DNA of 64,000 nt from contig OZ316891.1 in NCBI GenBank assembly GCA_973895155.1, positions 4,030,001-4,094,000 of the forward strand. Reading direction: 5' to 3'. A program made the position numbers and the translations under genes. Every line of letters starts with the position of its first letter. Within the stretch, counting starts at the first letter, position 1. The DNA is from Marsupella aquatica (lineage: Eukaryota > Marchantiophyta). The notes beneath the pieces were generated by a model. It was not told the origin of the DNA, did not search any database, and saw only the letters and a program-made list of their open reading frames with translations. Shown here piece after piece: positions 1 to 9,790 of this stretch.

Positions 1-912
1 AAAACTACAGACATGAATATTCTGACCAAAGGAGTACTTCACAAGTCTCCATTCTGCAAATTGAATCCTTCTGAACAACTAGCGAGAAGGGCACTAAAAG
101 AACCCATTTCAAATGGGCAAGTTAAAGATGGGCCGTGTTCATCCTCCTCCTCCATGAAAGGTGCTGACTGGGCTATATTTACAATGTCCTCACTGTCATT
201 GTCTGAAGTGAGTATGTCTCTTAACACCTGGTCAGTAGTATCAGTTGTGTCCTTCTCCTGCCCCTGTCCAAGGTGGTCTTTCCTAACTTGACAAGTTCGC
301 TTGTCATGGCCCCTTTGCTTGCAGAAACCACAGGTCCTGGGCAATCTCACTCCATCCTTGTCCGGGAACCTCAGCCTAGGTTTCTCTGTGGGACGGCCTC
401 TCTTCCGCCTCTTCTCAGGTGGACCACACCATGAATCTGGCTATAGATCATCTTTCAAAATAGCAGGAATACTACCACTATACGTCTGTTTGAAAGACTC
501 TACGAAATAAAAGTGTGAAACAAAATTGTAATGGCAAAGATGCAATCTAGTTATAGCTCTCCAAGCATGAGTGCATGGAATACCAACATCCTGCCAATCA
601 CCACAAGAACATTCTTTCAATGGCTCCAAAGTGACCAGAAAATGTCTTCCACTTGAATCAGTAATTCTGACCTCCGTAGGGCTGGATGGATTTGCAACAA
701 GTTGAAGAGCTATCTCATGTCGGTCCCTCAATATGGCCATGATATTTGGAGGAAATGGTGTACCTAAGGACTCTGCTAGCACCCTCTTCTCATAGTAGTG
801 TTTCATCATGTAATCCCAAATCAGATTTGATTGTTTGAATGCAACTTCTTGTCGCTCAGCCTTCAGTGCTCGATTAGTGCTCTCTGTCTGTTGGGATGTC
901 TCATGGCCCCAC

Positions 913-1018
913 CTAATCATGAGAAGGAAGGTCAATTAGAAATGAAAACAAAACAATCTTCTTCAATAGGGCAATACAGATATTAATACAACAGCAATGG
1001 GCATATGTGAGGCATCAC
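913..1018 (-). other. intron of the MULE transposase gene
   Basis: The transcript-strand sequence at the upstream edge reads CCCAG/GTGATG and at the downstream edge ATGATTAG/GTGGGG. Removing these 106 bases rebuilds an arginine codon across the junction and gives PYPR-WGHETS, the expected join between the transposase core and the segment before the SWIM finger. Confidence 0.8.
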
Positions 1019-2051
1019 CTGGGGTACGGCATGAATGCCCTCGAATAATGAGATGGATCTCCAGTTTTCACAATGTACTCAAATGCTGACGGGTAGTCCT
1101 CCTCAATTTGGTCTAACCTCCGCAAGTACTGGTCCTCATTTGCAGCATACACCAGCCCATCAAATGCTTTCCTTGCTGCCTTGTTAGAATAAGCTTGTAA
1201 ATTTTTCCCCAAGTGCCATGTGCAAAAAGCATGGAATGCCAATGGGAAAACCTGATCAACAGCATTTTGCAGTCCCTTTTCTCGGTCTGAAATGAAAACA
1301 GTACTGCTGCGAGACAACTCTGGGATAGCATCGTGCAAAGCCTTCAAGAATCTCATCCAAAACTGTTCATTCTCTGATGGAACCATGCAGTATGCCAAAA
1401 TCATGACAGCGTTATTAGCATCCAACACTGTGGCTACTAATAACATTTGAGGATATGCAGACTTTGTATGTGTGCCATCTAATGCAATAAGTGGCCTGCA
1501 ATAAGGATATGCCTTTCGAGAAACATTAGGACACACAAATAAAGTTTCAAAGCATCCATTAGGTGCTGTGTAGTTTGCAACAGCACCTGGATCCCTTTGT
1601 AAAATGTGGTGACAGTGACTAGGGATCAGATGAAAGGACTCCTTCTCATCACCATCCAATCGAACAAGGGCTCTCTTCTTTGCTGCATGTGCAGTGTGGT
1701 ATCTAACATCTGGATGCCAAATAGCCAGGGCAGTGTCCCTCAACGAGCAAGCTCTAGTTTGTCTATTCTTTATTATGATATCAAAGATCAAAGTAGCCAA
1801 GTAGTCAGAGGAATTATGCATGCGCCTAGTGTAATCGTCTGCTGCACAACAACTATGGTGATCATTGAGTTGTGTGATGGTAATGGTCTTTGTCTTGGAG
1901 CTCATAATGACTCTAACAGACCACAAACATTTGTGGACCGGATTTTCATTCCACCACATTTTGCACTTTCCAAGGAAACGCAAAGTATCCTTTTTGTATG
2001 TTGTGATCACCCTTTCAGTTGCCACACCGTGTTTGACAATTGCCCTCCTAA

Positions 2052-2350
2052 CTCGGGGGTTTCACTTCCACAAAAATGGCACATCACGTGCGACGAAGTA
2101 TAGCCCGGTCGATTTATTGGTTTGAAGGGAAGACTTAAGAATTTTTGTAGAAGAACAATAGGGTCCTTTAAATTCAATTTTGAGACTTATAAGAATATTA
2201 TGGTCTTTTAAACCAAAATTTTGGAATATTCCAAGAATATTCCAACTTTATAGGGGTTGAAAAATAATTTTTTTTTCTTACATTTTAGGGCTGTGAGGCC
2301 TAAAAACGTCGCAGGGGATGGGGAGACATCCATATAGTGAGACCCCTGAG
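2052..2350 (+). mobile_element. MITE copy 1 (hAT-like, 299 bp) inserted in the MULE exon
   Basis: A short non-coding element begins CTCGGGGGTTTCACTTCC and ends ATAGTGAGACCCCTGAG, so its termini are imperfect inverted repeats (CTCGGGGGT-Y-TCACT). It is flanked by 8-bp direct repeats, CCTCCTAA (2044-2051) and CCTCCTGA (2351-2358), differing at one base. An 8-bp target duplication is typical of hAT-type transposases. The interior is AT-rich with paired GGAATATTCC-like motifs and has no coding capacity. Two further full copies lie at 3363-3659 and, inverted, at 25325-25620. It interrupts the MULE reading frame between two arginine codons. Confidence 0.85.
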
Positions 2351-2410
2351 CCTCCTGACATCTTGCCAAGTCTGAAAAGTATCACCTTTCTTCAAAGAAG
2401 GTTGAACCAT

Positions 2411-3354
2411 GGCTGCTGTAAGAGTGTGAATGGCAGTGAGCCTCTGCATATAATTGAGAAAGGAAAATTGAGTCAGAGTAACAGAAGCCAAAAAATTTGA
2501 GCAAGAATGGAATAAGAGAAGCTGAATTAGTTAATGTCTAATAACAATCTCATAAGTCAAGGCACTAGAATATAAAAGGCCACATTTCAGTTCAAAACAC
2601 ATGAACCACAGTGAGTCTGTGGTTTGTTAAAAACTCGTAGACCCACTAAAAAGGAGTCAATGCCCAGTATCAATGCTCAGTATCTTACATGAAAAAGAAT
2701 TTGGCTAGTAAGAGCTCTCCGTGGTGTACTTCATGATATATATATATGATTCTCTGCTCATGTGCATTGGGGATGACAATGAATGCTGCACTGAATGCGC
2801 GCTCCACTGAATGCTGCAGCATCCATTTTCGAAAATGAAATTTATGTTCAATTGGAGTCTATGTACTTTTGCGCACGTCTTCGGCCACTAAGTAATTTTT
2901 GGAAGGAAAGCAAGCAACACACTGAAATGACACATTGAAGCCTCATAGCATCAGATTACTTGTCAAAATGAACAAGAAGCAAAATGTGGGATAATGTTCA
3001 ATCTATGCACATCGTGATCTTCTAAATATGAAGCTACAACCTCACTGCCATCCCTGATTTGTCCAAAAGCTTCGGGCCGAGTCCTAGTAGTATGTTCACA
3101 TACTTGACCTGACGATCACGGATTGATGATATGCATTGAAGAGGGGAAAATGAGCCCAACCTGAAAGTAATCTTGTACACAATGGTGATGTGATCAAGCG
3201 CCACTGACTAACAATACTCATATTTCACTATGATTTGCAACAGTTTCGGTTGCTTGTAATACCTCAACAACTCATCATGTTGCATTTAGTTCCATGAAAG
3301 AGACACGATCCAGTAAAACTGAGGTACGCAGGACAGAAAGAAGTTGATGAGCGA
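2411..3354. other. intergenic, upstream of the MULE gene
   Basis: No coding sequence recognised. The part next to the MULE start is open in the MULE frame back to about 2491 and has a possible acceptor (TATATGCAG) about 40 bp before the ATG, so an upstream 5' exon is possible. A short TA run lies near 2745. Otherwise I see nothing here. Confidence 0.4.
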
Positions 3355-3362
3355 TGGGTGAG

Positions 3363-3659
3363 CTCGGGGGTTTCACTTCCACAAAAATGGCATATCATGT
3401 GCGACGAAGGATAGGGTCATTTTATTGGTTGTAAGGGAAGATTTAAGAATTTTTGTAGAAGAACAATAGGGTCTTTTAAATTCAATTTTGAGACTTACAA
3501 GAACATTAGGGCCTTTTTAATCCAATTTTTGGAATATTCCAAGAATATTCCAACTTTATAGGGGTTAAAAAATAATATTTTTTTCTTACATTTTAGGGGG
3601 TCCGAGGCCTAAAAACGTCGCAGGTGATGGGGAGGTCCCCATATAGTGAGACCCCTGAG
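3363..3659 (+). mobile_element. MITE copy 2 (hAT-like, 297 bp)
   Basis: Same family and orientation as the copy at 2052-2350, with the same termini (CTCGGGGGTTTCACTTCC to ATAGTGAGACCCCTGAG). It is flanked by a perfect 8-bp duplication, TGGGTGAG at 3355-3362 and 3660-3667. Sub-terminal TGCGACG motifs occur near both ends, in inverted orientation. It has no open reading frame of note. It lies about 290 bp upstream of the copia insertion. Confidence 0.88.
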
Positions 3660-3947
3660 TGGGTGAGAAACAATACACTGTTTGACTTCACTCGAGACTT
3701 CACTTTGTTAATTCAAGAGGAGGCGCATCGAGTTGGCTTGAAATGTTGCAAAGTCATCATTGTTGGAAGATGCCTACGGGGATGCCCGTTGCGAAGTCGT
3801 CGCTCAAGAGGAAGGAATGTATGAAGTACAGCAGAAGAATGATGAGTTCATTCTGCATATATTGTGGTCATAGCAGCTGCAAGGTTTCCTATGTTGAAGG
3901 AACATTCACTTCACACTCTGGCTGCAGTCGCCGCGCTTATTCGGGAC

Positions 3948-4368
3948 TGTTGGGTATTTACTCTTACGTCTAGGTTAGGTATGACGTGGTTGGTACAACA
4001 ACGTGGGTTGGTACAACTACGTGGTTAGGTACAACTACGTGATTAGGTACAACTATGTGGTTAGGTACAACTACGTGATTAGGTACAACTATGTGGTTAG
4101 GTACAACTAAGTTGCACACTATATCATAAGAGGCATGTGTGCTTGGAGAGGTAGAACCAAGGCTCATTGTTATGGAGCCACTTGAGAGATAGGGAGAGCT
4201 TACACTGTGGAGACTCGGTATAGCCGACGGGCTTAGAGTTCAGTAAAGCTCTCTTGTGTGTTCCCGTGGACGTAGCCTCAAGGAGGTGAACCACGTATCT
4301 CTTGTGTCGACTATTGTGCGTTGGATGGTTCATGGGCTTGCCGTTGCGATCGTCGTCTATGCTCAACA
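3948..4368 (+). repeat. 5' LTR of the copia element
   Basis: 421 bp, TG...CA ends with the inverted TGTTG/CAACA termini. It appears identical to 9365-9785. About 3984-4108 holds roughly seven tandem copies of an 18-bp unit (GTGGTTAGGTACAACTAC and variants), a plausible U3 enhancer-like array. Confidence 0.95.
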
Positions 4369-4370
4369 AT

Positions 4371-4382
4371 TGGTATCAGAGC
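4371..4382 (+). other. primer-binding site for initiator tRNA-Met
   Basis: TGGTATCAGAGC begins two bases after the 5' LTR. It is the standard plant copia site complementary to the 3' end of initiator methionine tRNA, where minus-strand DNA synthesis starts. Confidence 0.9.
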
Positions 4383-5042
4383 ATGCTTGGGAGGTGACGT
4401 GTGTTCGTGACGGGATTTCATGACGGTTTTTCCAGCGTTGAGTGTTGGTGGATTTTCCAGAGTTCCATCGCATGGAACTTGGAGTTTATGGGCTCAACGG
4501 ATAGATCAGGGCAAGAGCTTTCTAACGGTGTGAAGAAATCGTTGAACGGAGCTCGTGGTGCAGAGAGATCTAAGTTTTCGTCGTTCTGGATTTTGTGAAG
4601 AAAGTTGGCAATCGACTCGGAGGGAGAAGCGTCAAGTGTTTTGACTCAACGGAGAGATTGAGGCAAGACGATTGTTTTTGAGTCCGGGATTGGCTCTTTG
4701 ATGCAAAGAGGAAGGCTAAGCAAAATCAATTACCTTGTTGGACTTGGTGACGGCACCAAGTGCAATTGATCAACATTCGTTGTTGACAAGGTACCATTTT
4801 TTTCTCTTTGAAAAACTGATTCGAAATTGGCTATGGCAATTGAGAGAAATCTGTCATCTTTACCAATTTTTTTCTCCCTCGTTCTTTCCTCGTTTTGGGT
4901 GCTTCTTATATCGATCTTCATTGCCTCGGAGTCTAGTTTCCAAATCTGAAATCGGATCTTGATTTCGTCAAAACCCGAGTGAGATATCCGGCGTGTGGTG
5001 GAGGAAGCAGTACTACTACCGGAGCTCACGGTAAAGAAGAAG
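4383..5042 (+). other. copia untranslated leader
   Basis: About 660 bp between the primer-binding site and the Gag ATG. It is expected to carry packaging and dimerisation signals, but none can be identified by eye. The Gag frame is open upstream to a GTG at 4995, but the first ATG in a sensible context is at 5043. Confidence 0.5.
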
Positions 5043-5900
5043 ATGGGGACTTTCAAGCTTGGGGGACCCAAGTATGAAGTGACAAAGTATGATGGGCGCT
5101 CTGACTACTTGCTATGGGAGAAGCAAGTGAAGGGAGTGCTTTATGCGTCAGGGATGGGCCAACTGCTGAGCCCTCGTGAAGACGATGTTGATGAGAAACA
5201 ATGGGACCGCATGCAGGAGCAGGGAGTGTGGTGTGTTACACTCTATCTCATGCCTCCCATCATCAAGCAGTTAGGTGCACATAAGGATTGCATGTCCTTG
5301 TTTGCGGAATTGCAGAGCAAGTATCACCGCAAGGAGTTGTCGAACCGGCTCTACACTTCCTACAAACTGATGAGTTTCAGGATGAAGGAATCTGGTACGA
5401 AGTTGCAAGACCATGTGGATGCTTTCAACGACATGGTCGTTGACTTGGAAAACCTTGGGGAGACTTTGAATGATGAGACGAAGGCTCTGCAGCTTCTTAG
5501 TTCATTGCCTCCATCTTACCAGTCCCTATCACGAGTGTTGTTGCATCGTGATAGGGATACCATTTCATACAATGACGTGGTAAGTTCTCTACTTAGTGAT
5601 GATCTTCAGCAGAAGATGCACATCACGTCACAGCCTTCATCATCTGGTGCTGCCCTCAATGTTAACCGTGGGAGGAGTATGCAGCGACCAACTGGGGACC
5701 GTAGAACCCAGTTTAGATCTAAATCCAGATCTAAGTCCAAGGGTAAATCCCCTCAGAGGAGGCAGGTGACATGTTGGAAGTGCAACCAAGTTGGACACTT
5801 CAAGCGAGACTGTAAGGGAAAGGCAGCGGAAACTTCATCGGCAAATGTGGCTAGGGCTGATGGAGAAGCTGATTTACTCAATGATGAGTATGTTTTATGA
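5043..5900 (+). CDS. gag: copia Gag polyprotein
   Basis: Capsid/nucleocapsid protein that packages the element's RNA into cytoplasmic virus-like particles. The ATG at 5043 gives 285 residues beginning MGTFKLGGPKYEV. The N-terminal two thirds has the copia Gag pattern (a W in SDYLLWEKQV, then LSNRLYTSYKLMSFRM and LLSSLPPSYQSL). A basic Arg/Ser/Lys stretch leads to a CCHC zinc knuckle, CWKCNQVGHFKRDC, around residues 244-257. It ends at a TGA (5898-5900). The downstream Pol sequence continues in the same frame immediately after this stop. The TGA is therefore either a programmed readthrough site controlling Gag:Pol ratio or a nonsense mutation. Most plant copia elements have a single uninterrupted frame, which favours mutation. 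Confidence 0.85.
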   Translation: MGTFKLGGPKYEVTKYDGRSDYLLWEKQVKGVLYASGMGQLLSPREDDVDEKQWDRMQEQGVWCVTLYLMPPIIKQLGAHKDCMSLFAELQSKYHRKELSNRLYTSYKLMSFRMKESGTKLQDHVDAFNDMVVDLENLGETLNDETKALQLLSSLPPSYQSLSRVLLHRDRDTISYNDVVSSLLSDDLQQKMHITSQPSSSGAALNVNRGRSMQRPTGDRRTQFRSKSRSKSKGKSPQRRQVTCWKCNQVGHFKRDCKGKAAETSSANVARADGEADLLNDEYVL

Positions 5901-8900
5901 AGCCGGGGGTATGCCCTGTGCACGTCATCTAGGAGAGCAGATGATGTGTGGATTCTTGATTGTGCTTGCTCTTTTTATATTTGTTACATTCGTGAGTTTT
6001 TCAGTTCTTACTCTGTTTCAAACGGTTCAGTTCTGATGGGAAATGATCACTCCTGTCAAATTGAGGGAATTGGGTCTGTAGAGATTCAAATGTTTGATGG
6101 GGCTGTGCGCATAGTGTCCGGAGTCAGGTATGTACCTGGCATGCGTAAGAATCTGATTTCACTCGGTGTGTTGGATTCAAATGGTCATCAATGGAGCGTT
6201 ATTGATGGTGAACTTCAAGTCAGGTCGGGAGAGACAGTGATTTTGAAGGGGAGTAGACAAAAGAATTTGTATGTGTTACAGGGAAATACTGTATGTGGAG
6301 AGGCCAATGTAACCAAGTCTCACGAGGAGATGACTCAACTGTGGCATTCACGGCTAGGCCACATGAGTGAGAAGGGTTTGGCTATCTTACGGAAGAATGG
6401 ACTCATTTCTGATTTGCAATCTTGTAAATTAGAGTTTTGTGAGCATTGCATTCTTGGAAAGCAGCATCGTCGTGCTTTTGGTGTTGGAACTCATCGTTCC
6501 AAAGCGGTTCTTGAGTACATACATAGTGACGTGTGGGGTCCATCCCCGACTCCCTCACACTCTGGAAAGTTGTACTATGTATCATTTATTGATGATTACT
6601 CAAGATTTGTGTGGATTTATTTCATGACGCATAAGTCTGATGTCTTGTCCATTTTTAAGAAGTGGAAGGCCCAGGTGGAGAATCAGACTGGAAACACGAT
6701 CAAGTGTTTGGATACAAGGGTGAAGAGTCTGAGGTCAGACAACGGCGGGGAGTACACTTCAATGGAATTTGAAGAGTACTGTTCAGAACAGGGGATAACT
6801 CGCCATCTCACCACAGTTTATACTCCGCAGCAGAATGGTGTCGCTGAGAGGCTCAATCGGACACTGTTGGAGCGGTCACGGAGTATGTTGAGCCAATCAG
6901 GTTTACCACAAGAATTTTGGGCAGAAGCTGTCAATACCGCAGCTTATTTGGTAAATCTTTCTCCTTCTAGTGCTATCAATTTCAAAACGCCGTTTGAGAT
7001 GCGCTATAAGCGGCAAGCAGACTATCATGGCTTGGTAATTTTTGGAAGTGATGCATATGCTCTCACACCAAAGCAGAATAGGACCAAGTTGGATCCTACC
7101 TCCAGGAAATGTGTTTTTCTTGGGTACCAGAGTGGTGTGAAAGCCTATAGGCTATGGGATCCTATTGCCTGTAAGCTCGTTGTCAGTAGGGATGTTTCCT
7201 TCAATGAATCCAGATTATTGAAGGAGGGGGAGAATACTCAGGTCTCCCGTACTGACAAAGGAAAATCTCCTATCCTGGATCTCGTTGAGGGGGAGATTGG
7301 TTATGAGATGCATGACCGGAGAGAAGGAGTTGCTCCAATTATGGAGCTGGTTCCTATGCCAGAGGAACCAGAGGAGTTTGTTGATGCTGGTGAGCAACAA
7401 GTGGATGCTGTTGAGCTTCAAATTATACCAGCACACGCAGATCAACCGGAGTCATCGACTAGAAGAACATCTGGTCGCACTGTACACGCTCCATCAAGGT
7501 ATGGACAGTGGGTTGATTCATCTCAACTGCAAGAGGATGATTTTACAGCTGATGATGAGGGTGATGCGTTAATTTTGGAAGAAGGAGAACCTTCTTCATT
7601 TCATGAGGCAAGTACTTCAAAAGAGAAGCAGAAGTGGACTGCAGCAATGCAAACGGAGATGCAGTCACTAAAGGACAACAAAACTTGGGAGCTTGTTAAG
7701 CTGCCTAAGGGTCAGCAAGTGGTGGACAGCAAGTGGATTTACAAGCTGAAGGATAATTCCATAGGAGGTGGATCGAAGGTCTACAAGGCTAGATTGGTAG
7801 CAAAGGGATTCACACAAGAGAAAGGTGTGGATTACAATGAGGTCTTCTCACCAGTTGCTAAGTACTCTACAATACGACTATTGTGTGTACTTGTTGTAAT
7901 GTTTGGTCTGCTCCTAGATCAGATGGATGTTGTCACAGCTTTCCTCTATGGCACATTGGAAGAGGTGATCTTCATGAGACAACCGCTAGGTTTTGTGAAG
8001 AGAGGACAGGAGGAATTGGTTTGCAGATTGCTGAAATCCTTGTATGGGTTGAAGCAGTCACCAAGACAGTGGAACAAGCGGTTTGACGATTGGATTCGGT
8101 CACAAGGTTTTCACAGAAGTGTATTTGACCCTTGTGTGTATTTGAAACCGGTGAAGAATGTTGTCTTTGGGTTCATTGTTTTAGTACTTTATGTGGATGA
8201 CATGCTAATTGCAGCCAAGGATAGGTCTGAGATTGTTAAGCTCAAGGCACTGCTTAGTGCAGAGTTTAAGATGAAGGACTTAGGGCCAGCTAAGAGGATT
8301 TTGGGTATGGAGATCACTAGGGACTTGGAGGCTGGCAAGCTATGGTTGACGCAAAGCAGTTATGCGAGGAAGGTAATTGCAAGGTTCAACATGGAGAATA
8401 GCAAGCCAGTAAGTACCCCGTTGGCTCCACACTTCAAGTTATCATCAGCGTTCTGTTCTACGGATGACACAGAGAAGGGGTTGATGTCAAAGGTTCCATA
8501 TGACAAGGCAGTGGGGAGTCTCATGTATTTGATGACTTGCACTAGACCTGATCTTGCCATGGCTATGGGCAAGGTGAGCAGGTACATGTCGAATCCAGGG
8601 AAGGTACACTGGGAAGCAGTGAAGTGGATTATCAGGTACTTGAAGGGTACCGTGGATCATGGTCTTTTATTTGATGCGAATGCAAAGAATGCTAGATCAT
8701 TGATTGGCTATGTAGATTCTGACTATGGACAAGATTTGGACCGAAGGAGATCAACAACAGGATACGTGTTCACACTTGGCGGTGGATGCATAAGTTGGAG
8801 GTCTACTTTGCAGAAGTGTATTGCTCAGTCTACTACAGAAGCGGAGTATGTTGCAGCTGCGGAAGCAGCAAAGGAAGCGATTTGGTTGGATAGACTTATC

Positions 8901-9173
8901 ACTGAAATGGGATTGCCACAGGGGAATGTGAAGCTCCATTGTGATAGTCAAAGTGCGCTCCACCTTGCTGTGAACCAGGTGATGGACAGTAGAGTGAAGC
9001 ACATTGACGTCAGGTACCATTTTATCAGGCAGGCTGTGTCTGATAATTTGTTTGAGCTAGTCAAGATTGATGGTAAACTCAACCCGGCTGACGCATTTAC
9101 CAAAGTGATTCCTTTGGAGAGTTTCTCTAGACACCGTGACGTATTGCAGGTTTTGCAATTGCATCACAAGTAG
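5901..9173 (+). CDS. pol: copia Pol polyprotein (protease, integrase, RT, RNase H)
   Basis: Open for 1,090 codons in the Gag frame after the TGA, with no methionine at the start. The protease region has WILDCACSFY where copia proteases usually have a D-S/T-G/A catalytic core, so the active site looks altered. Integrase shows the H-H-C-C zinc finger (WHSRLGH ... CEHC) and a D-D-35-E triad in HSDVWGP, SDNGGEY and NGVAERLNR, at about residues 195, 265 and 301 counted from the GTG at 5946. Reverse transcriptase has KARLVAKGFTQ, MDVVTAFLYG, LYGLKQSPRQW and the catalytic YVDD (about residue 749). RNase H has STTEAEYVAA, DSQSALHL and RVKHIDVRYHFIR. It ends with TAG at 9171-9173. Apart from the protease site it appears full length and unbroken. 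Confidence 0.9.
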   Translation, partial: SRGYALCTSSRRADDVWILDCACSFYICYIREFFSSYSVSNGSVLMGNDHSCQIEGIGSVEIQMFDGAVRIVSGVRYVPGMRKNLISLGVLDSNGHQWSVIDGELQVRSGETVILKGSRQKNLYVLQGNTVCGEANVTKSHEEMTQLWHSRLGHMSEKGLAILRKNGLISDLQSCKLEFCEHCILGKQHRRAFGVGTHRSKAVLEYIHSDVWGPSPTPSHSGKLYYVSFIDDYSRFVWIYFMTHKSDVLSIFKKWKAQVENQTGNTIKCLDTRVKSLRSDNGGEYTSMEFEEYCSEQGITRHLTTVYTPQQNGVAERLNRTLLERSRSMLSQSGLPQEFWAEAVNTAAYLVNLSPSSAINFKTPFEMRYKRQADYHGLVIFGSDAYALTPKQNRTKLDPTSRKCVFLGYQSGVKAYRLWDPIACKLVVSRDVSFNESRLLKEGENTQVSRTDKGKSPILDLVEGEIGYEMHDRREGVAPIMELVPMPEEPEEFVDAGEQQVDAVELQIIPAHADQPESSTRRTSGRTVHAPSRYGQWVDSSQLQEDDFTADDEGDALILEEGEPSSFHEASTSKEKQKWTAAMQTEMQSLKDNKTWELVKLPKGQQVVDSKWIYKLKDNSIGGGSKVYKARLVAKGFTQEKGVDYNEVFSPVAKYSTIRLLCVLVVMFGLLLDQMDVVTAFLYGTLEEVIFMRQPLGFVKRGQEELVCRLLKSLYGLKQSPRQWNKRFDDWIRSQGFHRSVFDPCVYLKPVKNVVFGFIVLVLYVDDMLIAAKDRSEIVKLKALLSAEFKMKDLGPAKRILGMEITRDLEAGKLWLTQSSYARKVIARFNMENSKPVSTPLAPHFKLSSAFCSTDDTEKGLMSKVPYDKAVGSLMYLMTCTRPDLAMAMGKVSRYMSNPGKVHWEAVKWIIRYLKGTVDHGLLFDANAKNARSLIGYVDSDYGQDLDRRRSTTGYVFTLGGGCISWRSTLQKCIAQSTTEAEYVAAAEAAKEAIWLDRLITEMGLPQGNVKLHCDSQSALHLAVNQVMDSRVKHIDVRYHFIRQAVSDNLFELVKIDGKLNPADAFTKVIPLESFSRHRDVLQVLQLHHK

Positions 9174-9353
9174 AGTTTTCTTAAACATTCATTGTAATTA
9201 CTGATATATGCTCTTCCTCATTCCTATGTATTAGGCTACGGCTTAGTTCTGGTTTGCTCTAGTTAGAGAGGGAAACCGGTTTGGTTTCTGTCCAGAACTT
9301 CCCGCTGAGGGATCATATACATTGGCAGTATTACTCTCCCCTAGACCAGAGTC
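9174..9353 (+). other. copia 3' untranslated region
   Basis: Non-coding segment between the Pol stop and the polypurine tract. No feature beyond T-rich sequence is evident. Confidence 0.6.
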
Positions 9354-9363
9354 AAGGGGAAGA
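9354..9363 (+). other. copia polypurine tract
   Basis: AAGGGGAAGA lies one base before the 3' LTR, the expected place for the plus-strand primer left by RNase H. Confidence 0.85.
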
Positions 9364-9364
9364 T

Positions 9365-9785
9365 TGTTGGGTATTTACTCTTACGTCTAGGTTAGGTATG
9401 ACGTGGTTGGTACAACAACGTGGGTTGGTACAACTACGTGGTTAGGTACAACTACGTGATTAGGTACAACTATGTGGTTAGGTACAACTACGTGATTAGG
9501 TACAACTATGTGGTTAGGTACAACTAAGTTGCACACTATATCATAAGAGGCATGTGTGCTTGGAGAGGTAGAACCAAGGCTCATTGTTATGGAGCCACTT
9601 GAGAGATAGGGAGAGCTTACACTGTGGAGACTCGGTATAGCCGACGGGCTTAGAGTTCAGTAAAGCTCTCTTGTGTGTTCCCGTGGACGTAGCCTCAAGG
9701 AGGTGAACCACGTATCTCTTGTGTCGACTATTGTGCGTTGGATGGTTCATGGGCTTGCCGTTGCGATCGTCGTCTATGCTCAACA
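9365..9785 (+). repeat. 3' LTR of the copia element
   Basis: 421 bp with the same ends and the same internal 18-bp array (about 9401-9525) as the 5' LTR. I found no difference by eye. It is followed directly by GGGAC, the target duplication. Confidence 0.95.
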
Positions 9786-9790
9786 GGGAC

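Larger units (their letters stand above)
39..2410 (-). pseudogene. MULE (Mutator-like) transposase gene, interrupted by a MITE and an in-frame stop
   Basis: Encodes a MULE transposase, which cuts and pastes Mutator-like elements in the nucleus. Read on the minus strand, an N-terminal piece (2410-2351, from an ATG at 2410) contains KKGDTFQTWQDVRR. It is interrupted by a MITE (2350-2052) and resumes in the same frame at VRRAIVKHG. The next segment has the catalytic-domain motifs LDGTHTK and FISDREKG (the first two acidic residues of the DDE triad) and the CTWHLGKNL motif. A GT-AG intron (1018-913) joins YPR to WGHETS exactly in frame. Then follow a SWIM zinc finger (CSCGDWQDVGIPCTHAW) and, after an in-frame TAG at 441-443, a basic tract and a CCHC zinc knuckle (CGFCKQRGHDKRTC), ending with a stop at 39-41. 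Domain order and total size (about 650 codons) fit plant MULE/FHY3-type proteins. The insertion and stop make it non-functional as read. I saw no terminal inverted repeats, so a domesticated MULE gene cannot be excluded; the start may also lie in an upstream exon. Confidence 0.85.
3948..9785 (+). mobile_element. Ty1/copia LTR retrotransposon, full length
   Basis: A 5,838-bp element with two 421-bp LTRs (3948-4368 and 9365-9785) that begin TGTTGGG and end CTCAACA. It is flanked by the 5-bp target duplication GGGAC (3943-3947 and 9786-9790). A primer-binding site complementary to initiator tRNA-Met follows the 5' LTR and a polypurine tract precedes the 3' LTR. Gag and Pol lie in one frame separated by a TGA. 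Pol order is protease, integrase, reverse transcriptase, RNase H, which defines copia. The Gag architecture resembles the Tork/Tnt1 group, a weaker inference. I see no difference between the two LTRs by eye, which implies a recent insertion. Confidence 0.95.

Noticed and set aside
3970-4167. Minus-strand ORF with repeated VVPNH units in the LTR, also seen at 9387-9584
   Set aside because: It is the antisense reading of the 18-bp U3 repeat array. Its presence in both LTRs follows from LTR identity.
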